Part shown: positions 46,433-54,522 of the stretch, in pieces
How positions within the stretch are numbered: the first letter of the stretch is position 1
Layout: every line of letters begins with the position of its first letter
Assembly (NCBI GenBank): GCA_964409335.1
Contig: CAYPCW010000002.1
Location: 39,886 to 103,885, forward strand
From: JABMOW01 sp964409335
GTDB lineage: Bacteria > Fidelibacterota > Marinisomatia > SCGC-AAA003-L08 > JACNLC01
Length of the DNA stretch: 64,000 nucleotides
Direction: 5' to 3'
Program-made: the position numbers and the translations under genes
The notes under the pieces: generated by a model
Databases searched by the model: none
What the model was told of the DNA's origin: nothing
The model's input: only the letters and a program-made list of their open reading frames with translations

Positions 46433-47131
46433 ATGGAACATATACTCAGAATTTTCACAATTTGGTTTACACCTGTAAAATCCTTTGAGGCTTTTCCACG
46501 TGGCATAACACCGGCACAATGGTTGATCCCTTTAATAATCATACTGGCATTTTTAGGGGTTACAACATACATATCTGCTCCTTATGTACAAGATATGCAG
46601 ATGGAGATGATACAGATGAACCCCAACTTCCCGGATGATCAACGCGCCGAAATGATGGATCGGCTGAGTACGGATTCATTGGGCGCTATCACCTTTGCAA
46701 CGGCGCTGGGTGGCGCACTGATATGGTATCTGTTGCAAACCGGGATCATCTTTGGTATCGGCACTCTGACACTGGGGATCAGCAGCACCTTTAAATCATT
46801 TTGGACTCTGATCGTGTTGATCAATACAACGAATATTATTGAGTTGGCGGTAAAAGTCCCTCTCATTATTTCCACAGGTAATTTGATGATTGAATCGGGA
46901 CTTTCGATGCTGTTACCGAATTACCTCACCGAAACCTTTATCTATAATTTTCTTTTTCAGTTTGATTTTTTCTCTATCTGGAGAGTCATTCTGATCGGTC
47001 TTGGGCTGACGATCATCCATGGGACAGACCGTACGAAAACCTTTAGCATCCTTTTTGGGGCATGGATTGTCTACGCCCTGATTTCGACGCAGTTAATGAG
47101 CCAATATGGATTATTCATGACGAGGGGCTAA
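46433..47131 (+). CDS. YIP1-family membrane protein
   Basis: A 232-residue integral membrane protein with five hydrophobic segments (WLIPLIIILAFLGVTTYI, AITFATALGGALIWYLLQTGIIFGIGTLTLGI, FWTLIVLINTTNIIELAV, and two near the C-terminus). The order charged amphipathic start, IFTIWFTPVKSFE, then a Pro-rich turn is typical of Yip1 domains. AGGAG lies before the ATG at 46433; an in-frame extension to 46328 is not supported. Its role in bacteria is unclear. The TAA shares a base with the ATG of the TolC-like gene, so it heads a six-gene efflux operon and may help assemble or regulate it (inference). Confidence 0.75.
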   Translation: MEHILRIFTIWFTPVKSFEAFPRGITPAQWLIPLIIILAFLGVTTYISAPYVQDMQMEMIQMNPNFPDDQRAEMMDRLSTDSLGAITFATALGGALIWYLLQTGIIFGIGTLTLGISSTFKSFWTLIVLINTTNIIELAVKVPLIISTGNLMIESGLSMLLPNYLTETFIYNFLFQFDFFSIWRVILIGLGLTIIHGTDRTKTFSILFGAWIVYALISTQLMSQYGLFMTRG

Positions 47132-48384
47132 TGAAAAATGTAATTCTCCTGACATTCCTGTTCGCAGTACCGTTATTTTCCGGTGCAGGCGAAACGCAGC
47201 TCCAGGAATTCATCAATATCGCATTGAAAAACAACCATGATGTCAATATCGCCAGCCTTCAGTTAAAGGGGGCACGATCACAGCAAAAGGGGTCCTATTC
47301 CGGATTTCTTCCAACCGTAAACCTATCCGTTGATAAAGGACTGAGTCAATCGACCATACCGGATTTATATTCATCGAGGGTATCTGTCAGTGAGACGATT
47401 TTTGACGGCGCCCGATCCTGGTATGCTAACCGGAATATTGAAAATCAGATTAATGTATCTGCGATCAATCTGCAGTCAAAGGAGGAGCAGGTCATATATG
47501 CGGTGAAATTTGCATTTTATTCCTACCTTAAATCCAGAGAACTGACTGATGTGGCAAAACTTGCCTTGGAACTAGCGATCTCCCAACTCGAACTGGTTCA
47601 ACAGCAATTTGACCTTTATGCGGTCAGTGAAACCGATTTGCTGAAGGCGAAGGTTCATAAAGGACAAGCAGAGGCGCAGATTATTCAATCCTTGCAAGGG
47701 GAACGGATAGCTATGAATTCACTAAATATTGCCATTGGCGCCACACCAGGCAATCCCCTGGCTATTAAAAGCATGAATGTCCAACTTCAGTCAATTCCAT
47801 CCTTTGATGAAGCAAAATCTGCGTTATTTTCCCGAAATGCCCAGCTCCAGATTGCCCGTTATCAGGAAGAAGGATCAAAAATTGCGCTGAAAACGCAAAC
47901 GGGTATATTTTATCCCACCGTTTCAATTTCATCATCCTATTCCACAGAAAAAACTGATTTCGGTGATCTTTTCGATGGATATATATCCGCCGGTCCCACT
48001 ACGGGACTCAATATTTCTTTCCCTATTTTCACCGGACTCTCCCGGGTAAGCCGGTACCATAACTTAAAATACGCCATGTTGGCATCCAGCGTGATTGTGG
48101 ATCAAACAGAAGACAACCTCTTATCCGACCTGGATAATGTTATCACTCAGATTGATACGTATCATCAACTCATCCCCATTAATGAGGAGATTATTTTATC
48201 CGCAGAAATGGATTTCAGACTGGCGGAAGAAAAATACGATCTGGGCGCTAGTGATATATTGGAGTTGTTAAACGCACAGGTATCTCTCATTCAGGCGAAA
48301 AGCGACCTGGTCCGGCTCAAGTATGATGCAAAGGTATCAGAATCAAAACTTGAAGTATTGATGGGAACTGTTACCCCCTATTAA
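47131..48384 (+). CDS. TolC-family outer-membrane efflux protein
   Basis: A 417-residue protein with a signal peptide (MKNVILLTFLFAVPLFSGAG). It then shows two OEP repeats: long helices such as TQLQEFINIALKNNHDVNIA and the second-half equivalent around 285-330, with the strand turns VNLSVDKGLSQ and ISSSYSTEK. The closing helix has YDLGASDILELLNAQ, the typical conserved end motif. The ATG at 47131 overlaps the YIP1 stop; an in-frame extension upstream is only a shadow. It forms the outer-membrane channel for the MacA-like adaptor and ABC transporter encoded next. Confidence 0.9.
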   Translation: MKNVILLTFLFAVPLFSGAGETQLQEFINIALKNNHDVNIASLQLKGARSQQKGSYSGFLPTVNLSVDKGLSQSTIPDLYSSRVSVSETIFDGARSWYANRNIENQINVSAINLQSKEEQVIYAVKFAFYSYLKSRELTDVAKLALELAISQLELVQQQFDLYAVSETDLLKAKVHKGQAEAQIIQSLQGERIAMNSLNIAIGATPGNPLAIKSMNVQLQSIPSFDEAKSALFSRNAQLQIARYQEEGSKIALKTQTGIFYPTVSISSSYSTEKTDFGDLFDGYISAGPTTGLNISFPIFTGLSRVSRYHNLKYAMLASSVIVDQTEDNLLSDLDNVITQIDTYHQLIPINEEIILSAEMDFRLAEEKYDLGASDILELLNAQVSLIQAKSDLVRLKYDAKVSESKLEVLMGTVTPY

Positions 48385-48403
48385 CACCATTTACGAGGAT
48401 TCT

Positions 48404-49690
48404 ATGAAGAAGATTATCATTATTGGAATAATTCTCATTATCGTTGCGCTGATCATATGGAAAAATATGACCAAAGATCACGACATAGTGATTGAGGTCC
48501 AAATGGAAAAGATACAGCGGACAGATATTGAACAGGTCGTATCTGCAACAGGGAATATCGTTCCTGTCTCAGAAGTAAAACTGTCTGCAAACATCAGCGC
48601 TGAAATAAAAAGTATCCTGGTCATGGAAGGAGACGCCGTCAAAACCGGACAAACACTGGTTATTCTGGACAGCCTGAAATACAGTGCTTCTGTCGAACAG
48701 TCAAAATCAGCGCTACGGGCAGCACAAGCCAGTTATCGTAAGGTAAAAGCGGAATATGAGCGGGCAAAGCAGCTATTCCAAAACAGGCTGATCAGCAGTC
48801 AAGAGTTGGAAGCCCTCGATGCATCCTATCAATTAAGTGAATCCAATGTTGAACAGGCTCAGGCACGTTTGGATCAAACGACGGATGATCTGCATAAAAC
48901 AATCCTGCTGGCACCCATTGACGGAACCGTCACGTCCATTAAAAAGGAAGTAGGAGAGATGGCTCTGGGATCGGTATTCCAGGCGGATGTACTCATGACT
49001 ATTTCTGATCTGTCTGCGATGGAACTGATTATTGATGTGGATGAGACCGATGTAATCGATATTGCTCTTGGGAACCCGGTTAAAATCGATGTGGATGCGA
49101 TTAATGATTTGACCATAGCAGGAACGGTGAGCCAGATTGCAAATGCCGCAAAGACAACATCGGGTATCAGTTCTCAGGATGAAATAGTCAATTACGAAGT
49201 CAGAATCATGGTGGATATGTCCACCATGGATCCGAGAATCCTCCCGGGTATGTCTGCTACTGCAAATATTACGACCGCTACCCGGGAAAACGCGCTGGCC
49301 TTGCCGATCCAATCTCTGACTGCCCGGCCTAAAAAGGAAAAGAGCGACGCTGATAAATCAGGCCAGGAGGAAACCAGATTTTCCGAAATATCCCTCTATA
49401 AAAAAGTAAAAGAAGAAATGGAAGATGTCGTATTCGTTGCGGTCTCCGAAGACAGCAGTAAATCATCAGGTTTCAGTTTTAGGAAGAAAAATCCCATATT
49501 TATTGCTGAAAAACGACCGGTTGAAATTGGTATTTCATCTTCTTTATTCTATGAAATTATTTCAGGTGTCGGGGATGGTGAGATGATCATCACCGGAAAC
49601 TATAAAGCAATCAGTAAAGATTTGGATGACGGCAGTAAAGTGAGAAAGAAAAAAACTGCAAACCCTCAAAATTTCAAGGGTAAAAAGTAA
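48404..49690 (+). CDS. HlyD/MacA-type periplasmic adaptor
   Basis: A 428-residue membrane-fusion protein anchored by an N-terminal segment (IIIIGIILIIVALIIW). A beta-barrel/lipoyl part (SANISAEIKSILVMEGDAVKTGQ) is interrupted by a coiled-coil hairpin (about 85-160; LRAAQASYRKVKAEYERAK) and closed with TILLAPIDGTVTSI. The C-terminal third adds a Lys/Ser-rich stretch (PKKEKSDADKSGQEE) before the final beta domain, which is longer than in most MacA. It links the inner-membrane ABC transporter to the TolC-like channel. It directly precedes the ATPase gene (TAA-ATG, no gap). Confidence 0.9.
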   Translation: MKKIIIIGIILIIVALIIWKNMTKDHDIVIEVQMEKIQRTDIEQVVSATGNIVPVSEVKLSANISAEIKSILVMEGDAVKTGQTLVILDSLKYSASVEQSKSALRAAQASYRKVKAEYERAKQLFQNRLISSQELEALDASYQLSESNVEQAQARLDQTTDDLHKTILLAPIDGTVTSIKKEVGEMALGSVFQADVLMTISDLSAMELIIDVDETDVIDIALGNPVKIDVDAINDLTIAGTVSQIANAAKTTSGISSQDEIVNYEVRIMVDMSTMDPRILPGMSATANITTATRENALALPIQSLTARPKKEKSDADKSGQEETRFSEISLYKKVKEEMEDVVFVAVSEDSSKSSGFSFRKKNPIFIAEKRPVEIGISSSLFYEIISGVGDGEMIITGNYKAISKDLDDGSKVRKKKTANPQNFKGKK

Positions 49691-50425
49691 ATGACTGAAA
49701 AACCCGAACTGATCCATTTCGACCATATTTCCAGAATTTACCAAATGGGGACAGAAACGATTCGCGCATTGGATGATGTTACCCTGACCATTCGTAATAA
49801 CGATTATATATCCATTATGGGACCTTCCGGATCCGGTAAATCGACCCTGATGAATATAATCGGATGCCTCGACACACCGACGACCGGTGTGTACAGGTTT
49901 GAAAAAGAAATCGTCTGTGATATGAATTCTGAAAAAACGATTAAAATGAATGACAATCAATTGGCTGGTATCCGGAATAAAAAGATCGGATTCGTATTTC
50001 AAACCTTCAATCTGCTTCCCAGGGCATCTGCATTTCAAAATGTAGAATTGCCGTTGATCTATGCGGGCATTTCCCGGGGGCAACGTCGTGAGATGGCGAT
50101 GAAGGCGCTTGAAAACGTGAGTCTGTTGGATCGGGCATCCCACAAACCCAGCGAATTATCCGGTGGACAGCGTCAACGGGTTGCGATCGCCAGGGCGCTG
50201 GTGAATTCGCCATCCATCATTTTGGCTGATGAGCCTACGGGCAATCTGGATTCGGAAACTTCCCGGGATATCATGACATTTTTCGATGAACTCCATCGCC
50301 GGAATAACACCGTGATATTGGTCACCCATGAACCGGATATTGCCGCTCATGCTCACCGGATGATCCACATTCTGGACGGTAAAATTGATAGTGATGTGGT
50401 CAATCACAAAATGGTGAAAAATTAA
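49691..50425 (+). CDS. macB: ABC transporter ATP-binding protein (MacB/LolD type)
   Basis: A 244-residue ABC ATPase of the MacB/LolD/FtsE family: Walker A GPSGSGKSTLM, the FQTFNLLPRASAFQNVELP Q-loop region typical of this family, signature LSGGQRQRVAIARAL, Walker B IILADEPTGNLD and switch His in VTHEPDIA. In MacB the ATPase and permease are one chain; here they are separate genes, so the symbol is used only for the ATPase part. It should power two FtsX-type permeases. The ATG follows the adaptor stop without a gap. Confidence 0.92.
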   Translation: MTEKPELIHFDHISRIYQMGTETIRALDDVTLTIRNNDYISIMGPSGSGKSTLMNIIGCLDTPTTGVYRFEKEIVCDMNSEKTIKMNDNQLAGIRNKKIGFVFQTFNLLPRASAFQNVELPLIYAGISRGQRREMAMKALENVSLLDRASHKPSELSGGQRQRVAIARALVNSPSIILADEPTGNLDSETSRDIMTFFDELHRRNNTVILVTHEPDIAAHAHRMIHILDGKIDSDVVNHKMVKN

Positions 50426-50428
50426 GGC

Positions 50429-51637
50429 ATGCTGGAAATTCTGAAAATGGCGATCTCTGCACTGACCGCTCATAAAATGAGGGCGGTTTTGACCACTCTG
50501 GGTATCACAATCGGCGTTTTCACGGTTGGCGCCATAACGGCAATTATCGAGGGATTGAATTCTTCATTTGAAAGCCAGGTATCCATGATGGGTTCCGATG
50601 TGTTTTATATCAGCCGCGCCAGTTGGTTCGGCGGGTATGATGAGTGGATTAACGCCAGAAAACGAAAACCCATAGATGCGGGCCTGGCTGAATACATCAG
50701 CGAGCATGCAACCTATGTAACAGCCAGTTCTCCAATGGTTAGTATGCACACCAATTTAAAGTACCAAAATAAATCTGTTGAGAGTGTTCAAATTACCGGC
50801 GTCAATCATCTGATGCCCACCATTGAGGGAACAGAAATTAGTGAAGGGCGATTTTTTACAGAAACCGAATGCAAACACCGAAGGAATCTGGTTGTCATTG
50901 GTGAAAATATTCGAAAGGAATTTTTCCCCAATACCGACCCCATTGGAGAAAATATTTTAATCCATGGAAACCGGTTTATAATTATAGGATTGTTCGAAAA
51001 AAAGGGAAAGATGCTGTTTAACGATATGGACAACCGCGTCCAGATACCATATTTAACATTTAAAAAGATGATGCAGCGAAGAAACCGGGGGGCAAGTATC
51101 GCGGTGAAAGCAGTAAGTACCGGGCTATTGGATGACTCAAAGGAAGAGATCCGGAATATGGTTCGGCACTACCGTGGACTAAAACCAATCGAGGAAGATG
51201 ATTTTGCCATCAATCAGATGAATACCCTCATTGATATGTATAACCGGATGACGGCATTATTATGGGCAGTGGCGATTGGCATCGGAAGCATTTCACTGGT
51301 CGTGGGCGGAATTGGTGTCATGAATATCATGTTAGTCTCTGTCGCTGAACGCACACGGGAGATCGGTATTCGGAAATCACTGGGTGCTACGCGGCAAAAA
51401 ATATTATTCCAGTTTTTATTTGAAAGCATGGCCGTTTGCTCAATTGGGGTGATTACCGGACTTCTGCTGGCATCGGGCACTGCATTTATCATTCAGACAT
51501 TTACCCCTTTGGCGGCTAAAATACCGGCGAACTGGGGCATACTGGGTTCAGGAGTCGTTATACTGGTGGGATTGGTATTCGGGATGTGGCCCGCAAACCG
51601 GGCTGCGAGGATGGATCCCATAAATGCACTCAGGTAG
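50429..51637 (+). CDS. MacB/FtsX-type ABC permease, first paralogue
   Basis: A 402-residue permease with the MacB topology: an N-terminal transmembrane helix (MRAVLTTLGITIGVFTVGAIT), a periplasmic domain of about 230 residues, then three helices (WAVAIGIGSISLVVGGIGVMNIMLVSV, a middle one with CSIGVITGLLLASG, and ILGSGVVILVGLVFGMWP) and the cytoplasmic RTREIGIRKSLGATR motif between the last ones that contacts the ATPase. It ends AARMDPINALR. It starts three bases behind the ATPase stop and five bases before the second permease. The two permeases probably form a heterodimer, unlike canonical homodimeric MacB. Confidence 0.92.
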   Translation: MLEILKMAISALTAHKMRAVLTTLGITIGVFTVGAITAIIEGLNSSFESQVSMMGSDVFYISRASWFGGYDEWINARKRKPIDAGLAEYISEHATYVTASSPMVSMHTNLKYQNKSVESVQITGVNHLMPTIEGTEISEGRFFTETECKHRRNLVVIGENIRKEFFPNTDPIGENILIHGNRFIIIGLFEKKGKMLFNDMDNRVQIPYLTFKKMMQRRNRGASIAVKAVSTGLLDDSKEEIRNMVRHYRGLKPIEEDDFAINQMNTLIDMYNRMTALLWAVAIGIGSISLVVGGIGVMNIMLVSVAERTREIGIRKSLGATRQKILFQFLFESMAVCSIGVITGLLLASGTAFIIQTFTPLAAKIPANWGILGSGVVILVGLVFGMWPANRAARMDPINALR

Positions 51638-51641
51638 CTAA

Positions 51642-52865
51642 ATGACCGAGTATTTCAGAGCGGCCGTTTATTCTTTGTGGAGCCATAAATTACGCTCATC
51701 ACTCACGATTCTGGGTATTTTTATCGGAGTGTGGGCGATTGTCAGCATGCAGTCCGTCGTTGAAGGTTTTGATCGTTCAATGAGAAATATGATGTCTGAA
51801 TTTGGGACAGAATCCTTTTTTATACAGAAATACCCGGCGATTATGATGGGTAACAAATGGCGCAAATACCATCGGCGGAAAGACTTTACCTACCAGGATG
51901 CTTATTATCTCGAGGCCACCGGACAGTATATCCGCAGTGTTTCTGCGTATATCGCAAACCGGGCACAAACCATCAAATATCAGGACAATAAAACCTCTCC
52001 AAATGTAGGCGTTATGGGAGCGACCGCCGGATTTTTCTCCACCAATGCAACCACCATTGCCGTGGGGAGGGTGTTCAACCAAAATGATGAAGACAGACGA
52101 AGTAATGTGGTTGTTCTGGGCGCCGATGTGTACGATGCACTTTTTCCCTTCGAAGATCCCATCGGAAAGAATGTCCACCTTGGTAATAATAAATTTACCG
52201 TGATCGGTGTTCTGAATCCGTTACCCGGATTTTCCTTCGAATCGCCGGATAATATGGTGGTCATCCCCGTTACTACATATCAGAAAATTTTCAATTGGTC
52301 ATCCGACTCCATGCAGCTCATGCTGAGAGCGGTATCGGTGGATGTCCTTGAAGAAGCAATGGACGAAGCGATCGCGTTGATGAGAATCCGGCGGAAAGTG
52401 GCTGCCGGTGAACCCAACGACTTTGAGATATTTACCAGTGATTCGATCATGGATACCATGCAAAATATGACCGGCTACATCCAGTTAGCGACCCTGGGCA
52501 TCGCTGGAATTTCGCTGGTGGTGGCTGGCATCGGGATCATGAACATTATGCTGGTGTCTGTCATGGAACGCACGAGAGAGATCGGGACCCGAAAAGCAGT
52601 GGGTGCAAAAAGATCGGCTATCCTGTGGCAATTTCTGATTGAAGCCGTTATACTCTCTCAATTCGGCGCATTATTCGGACTGCTGCTGGCATTCGTAACC
52701 GCACAGGTTTATACCCGTTTTGTCCCGAACCTCAGCGCGGATATTCCGGTGTGGGCGGTGATTGCCGCATTCGGATATTGCTCGGTGATCGGCATTGTTT
52801 TTGGCCTGTTTCCCGCCAGAAAAGCGGCCCGGCTGAACCCAATTGATGCGCTCAGATACGAGTAG
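51642..52865 (+). CDS. MacB/FtsX-type ABC permease, second paralogue
   Basis: A 407-residue permease with the same plan as its neighbour: N-terminal helix (LRSSLTILGIFIGVWAIVSMQ), periplasmic domain, and three C-terminal helices with MERTREIGTRKAVGAKRSAI and AARLNPIDALRYE. It shares the overall motifs with the first permease but differs strongly in the periplasmic part, where substrate and adaptor contacts are expected. The short spacing shows it is co-translated. A two-permease MacB system points to export of a dedicated substrate, possibly a lipid-linked or peptide cargo. Confidence 0.92.
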   Translation: MTEYFRAAVYSLWSHKLRSSLTILGIFIGVWAIVSMQSVVEGFDRSMRNMMSEFGTESFFIQKYPAIMMGNKWRKYHRRKDFTYQDAYYLEATGQYIRSVSAYIANRAQTIKYQDNKTSPNVGVMGATAGFFSTNATTIAVGRVFNQNDEDRRSNVVVLGADVYDALFPFEDPIGKNVHLGNNKFTVIGVLNPLPGFSFESPDNMVVIPVTTYQKIFNWSSDSMQLMLRAVSVDVLEEAMDEAIALMRIRRKVAAGEPNDFEIFTSDSIMDTMQNMTGYIQLATLGIAGISLVVAGIGIMNIMLVSVMERTREIGTRKAVGAKRSAILWQFLIEAVILSQFGALFGLLLAFVTAQVYTRFVPNLSADIPVWAVIAAFGYCSVIGIVFGLFPARKAARLNPIDALRYE

Positions 52866-52900
52866 CTTTGGCGTATCTGTCATTTGTCTTAAATTCACAC

Positions 52901-53758
52901 ATGAAATTAAAACCAATTTATAGAATTATTTTCCTTTCAGCCTTTTTTTTCGTTGGCGTATTTGCCCAATTCAGTGAAATAACCGTGACTATTGACACCC
53001 GGATGTTACGAGGGAGTACAGAAGATTATCTGGTGAAATCACTGAAAAATCAGATCGAGTCCTATTACATCACCTCCCTGTTTTCTCCTGAAGCGATGGA
53101 TTTGGACATCTCCATTGACATTCAGATTGTACTTGAAAGTATTACGACCTCCGGGAATCAAAAATTGATCAACGGACAGGCCTTGTTTTCCAATCGGAGG
53201 GATCAGCAATATTTTGCCAGAGGATTTGAATTTCCCTACGATGAAGGGATTTCGATGAATTATTCCACATTGTTTGATCCGTTATCATCCTTATTCGATT
53301 ATTATGCCTGGTTGTTCATCGCAGGGGAATTGGATACCTACCACAAATTCGGCGGAAATCTTTATTATAGCCGGGCGATTGATCTTTCCGTATCCGGACA
53401 ATCATCAAACTACTCAAGGGGGTGGGAAAATCGTGAAAAACGGGTTCAGGAAATCAAAGATAACCTGGAACTCCGCCGGGCAAAATTCTACTTTTTTCAG
53501 GCATACGATATTGCCGGTGCAGCAAAAGTCAAGGCTTCTGATATCCTCGAACCCCTGCAGTTATTTTACACCAATCTGGAAAGATCAATCTACGGAAATG
53601 GCGTCGACAAATATACTGAACCATTCCTGAAAATCTATTCAAATGATATTGCAACACTGCTTAAAGCCACCCGCATGACCGATGAATTACAGGCCATGAT
53701 TGAATTGGATCCCAAAAACAAAGATGTGTATGAATCTGTTTTAAAAGAGAAAAAATAA
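52901..53758 (+). CDS. PorD-like (DUF4835) periplasmic protein
   Basis: A 285-residue exported protein. The ATG at 52901 gives a clean signal peptide (KPIYRIIFLSAFFFVGVFA, cut before Gln) followed by FSEITVTIDTRML; an in-frame TTG at 52868 would place it behind extra residues. The body has an N-terminal beta region, DISIDIQIVLESI, YFARGFEFPYDEG, a helical stretch with FDYYAWLFIAGELDTYHKFGG and a C-terminal helical region. This is the pattern I associate with DUF4835/PorD, a component reported near the T9SS. It follows the efflux operon by 35 bases, so it may be co-transcribed. It fits with the T9SS-type sorting domains elsewhere in the window. Confidence 0.65.
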   Translation: MKLKPIYRIIFLSAFFFVGVFAQFSEITVTIDTRMLRGSTEDYLVKSLKNQIESYYITSLFSPEAMDLDISIDIQIVLESITTSGNQKLINGQALFSNRRDQQYFARGFEFPYDEGISMNYSTLFDPLSSLFDYYAWLFIAGELDTYHKFGGNLYYSRAIDLSVSGQSSNYSRGWENREKRVQEIKDNLELRRAKFYFFQAYDIAGAAKVKASDILEPLQLFYTNLERSIYGNGVDKYTEPFLKIYSNDIATLLKATRMTDELQAMIELDPKNKDVYESVLKEKK

Positions 53759-53815
53759 ACGAACCAGTTTTCTCTCCTCCCGACAATAGTCTTCATAATC
53801 GCCCTTCTGTCTGGG

Positions 53816-54406
53816 GTGATCCACATTCTGGGGGAGTATGCGGATCGCCGGATATTGGTATATATTTTCAAGCCATTAACGACTCTCATGATCATCCTGC
53901 TCGCCCTGTGCCTCACGGGCAATCAATATCCGGACTACCGGTACGCGATCATAGCCGGGCTGATATTTTCCTTAGCCGGCGACATCTTTCTCATGCTCCC
54001 CGACGACCGTTTTATCAGCGGGCTGGTCAGTTTTCTGATGGCTCACCTGGCATACATCTATGCGTTTACATCCGGCGTCGGCGTTGGGATCACTGCGTAT
54101 ATCGCATTTCCTGTCCTGATCATTGGCGGGATAATGTACCGGTATCTGTCCCCGGGGCTTGGCAGAATGAAATTACCTGTTCTCATATACATGGTGGTGA
54201 TCCTCGTCATGGTGTGGGTGGCGTGGGAACGATGGGATGTGATGGGTGAAAATTATCGGTTATCCGCCCCAATCGGCGCCTCCTCCTTCGTGGTATCAGA
54301 TGCATTGCTTGCCATCAACCGGTTCAGAAAACCTTTTAACAGCGCACGGGGATGGATACTTTTTTCCTACATGATCGCCCAACTGTTGATTGCGTTATCC
54401 GTGTAA
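53816..54406 (+). CDS. YhhN/TMEM86-family membrane protein (lysoplasmalogenase-like)
   Basis: A multi-spanning protein with about seven helices, GDIFLMLPDDRFISGLVSFLMAH and LIYMVVILVMVWVAW being typical of the YhhN family; eukaryotic TMEM86 relatives cleave the vinyl-ether bond of lysoplasmalogens. The first usable start codon is GTG at 53816 (196 residues), but the frame is open without a stop back to 53759. The upstream codons spell a plausible first membrane helix (FSLLPTIVFIIALLSG), so the true start is probably earlier at a rare codon (ACG 53759 or ATA 53786). The preceding stop and the open frame are adjacent, which suggests translational coupling with the PorD-like gene. Confidence 0.72.
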   Translation: MIHILGEYADRRILVYIFKPLTTLMIILLALCLTGNQYPDYRYAIIAGLIFSLAGDIFLMLPDDRFISGLVSFLMAHLAYIYAFTSGVGVGITAYIAFPVLIIGGIMYRYLSPGLGRMKLPVLIYMVVILVMVWVAWERWDVMGENYRLSAPIGASSFVVSDALLAINRFRKPFNSARGWILFSYMIAQLLIALSV

Positions 54407-54522
54407 ACCAAGTCATGCAATTCGTCATTCGCCGCGGTCAGAATTCCGTTGACGAGAGAAGATTAACAAGGATCCACACCGCTCGAAACCGATACCAAAC
54501 TTTGAGTTTATCAGCCGAATAC

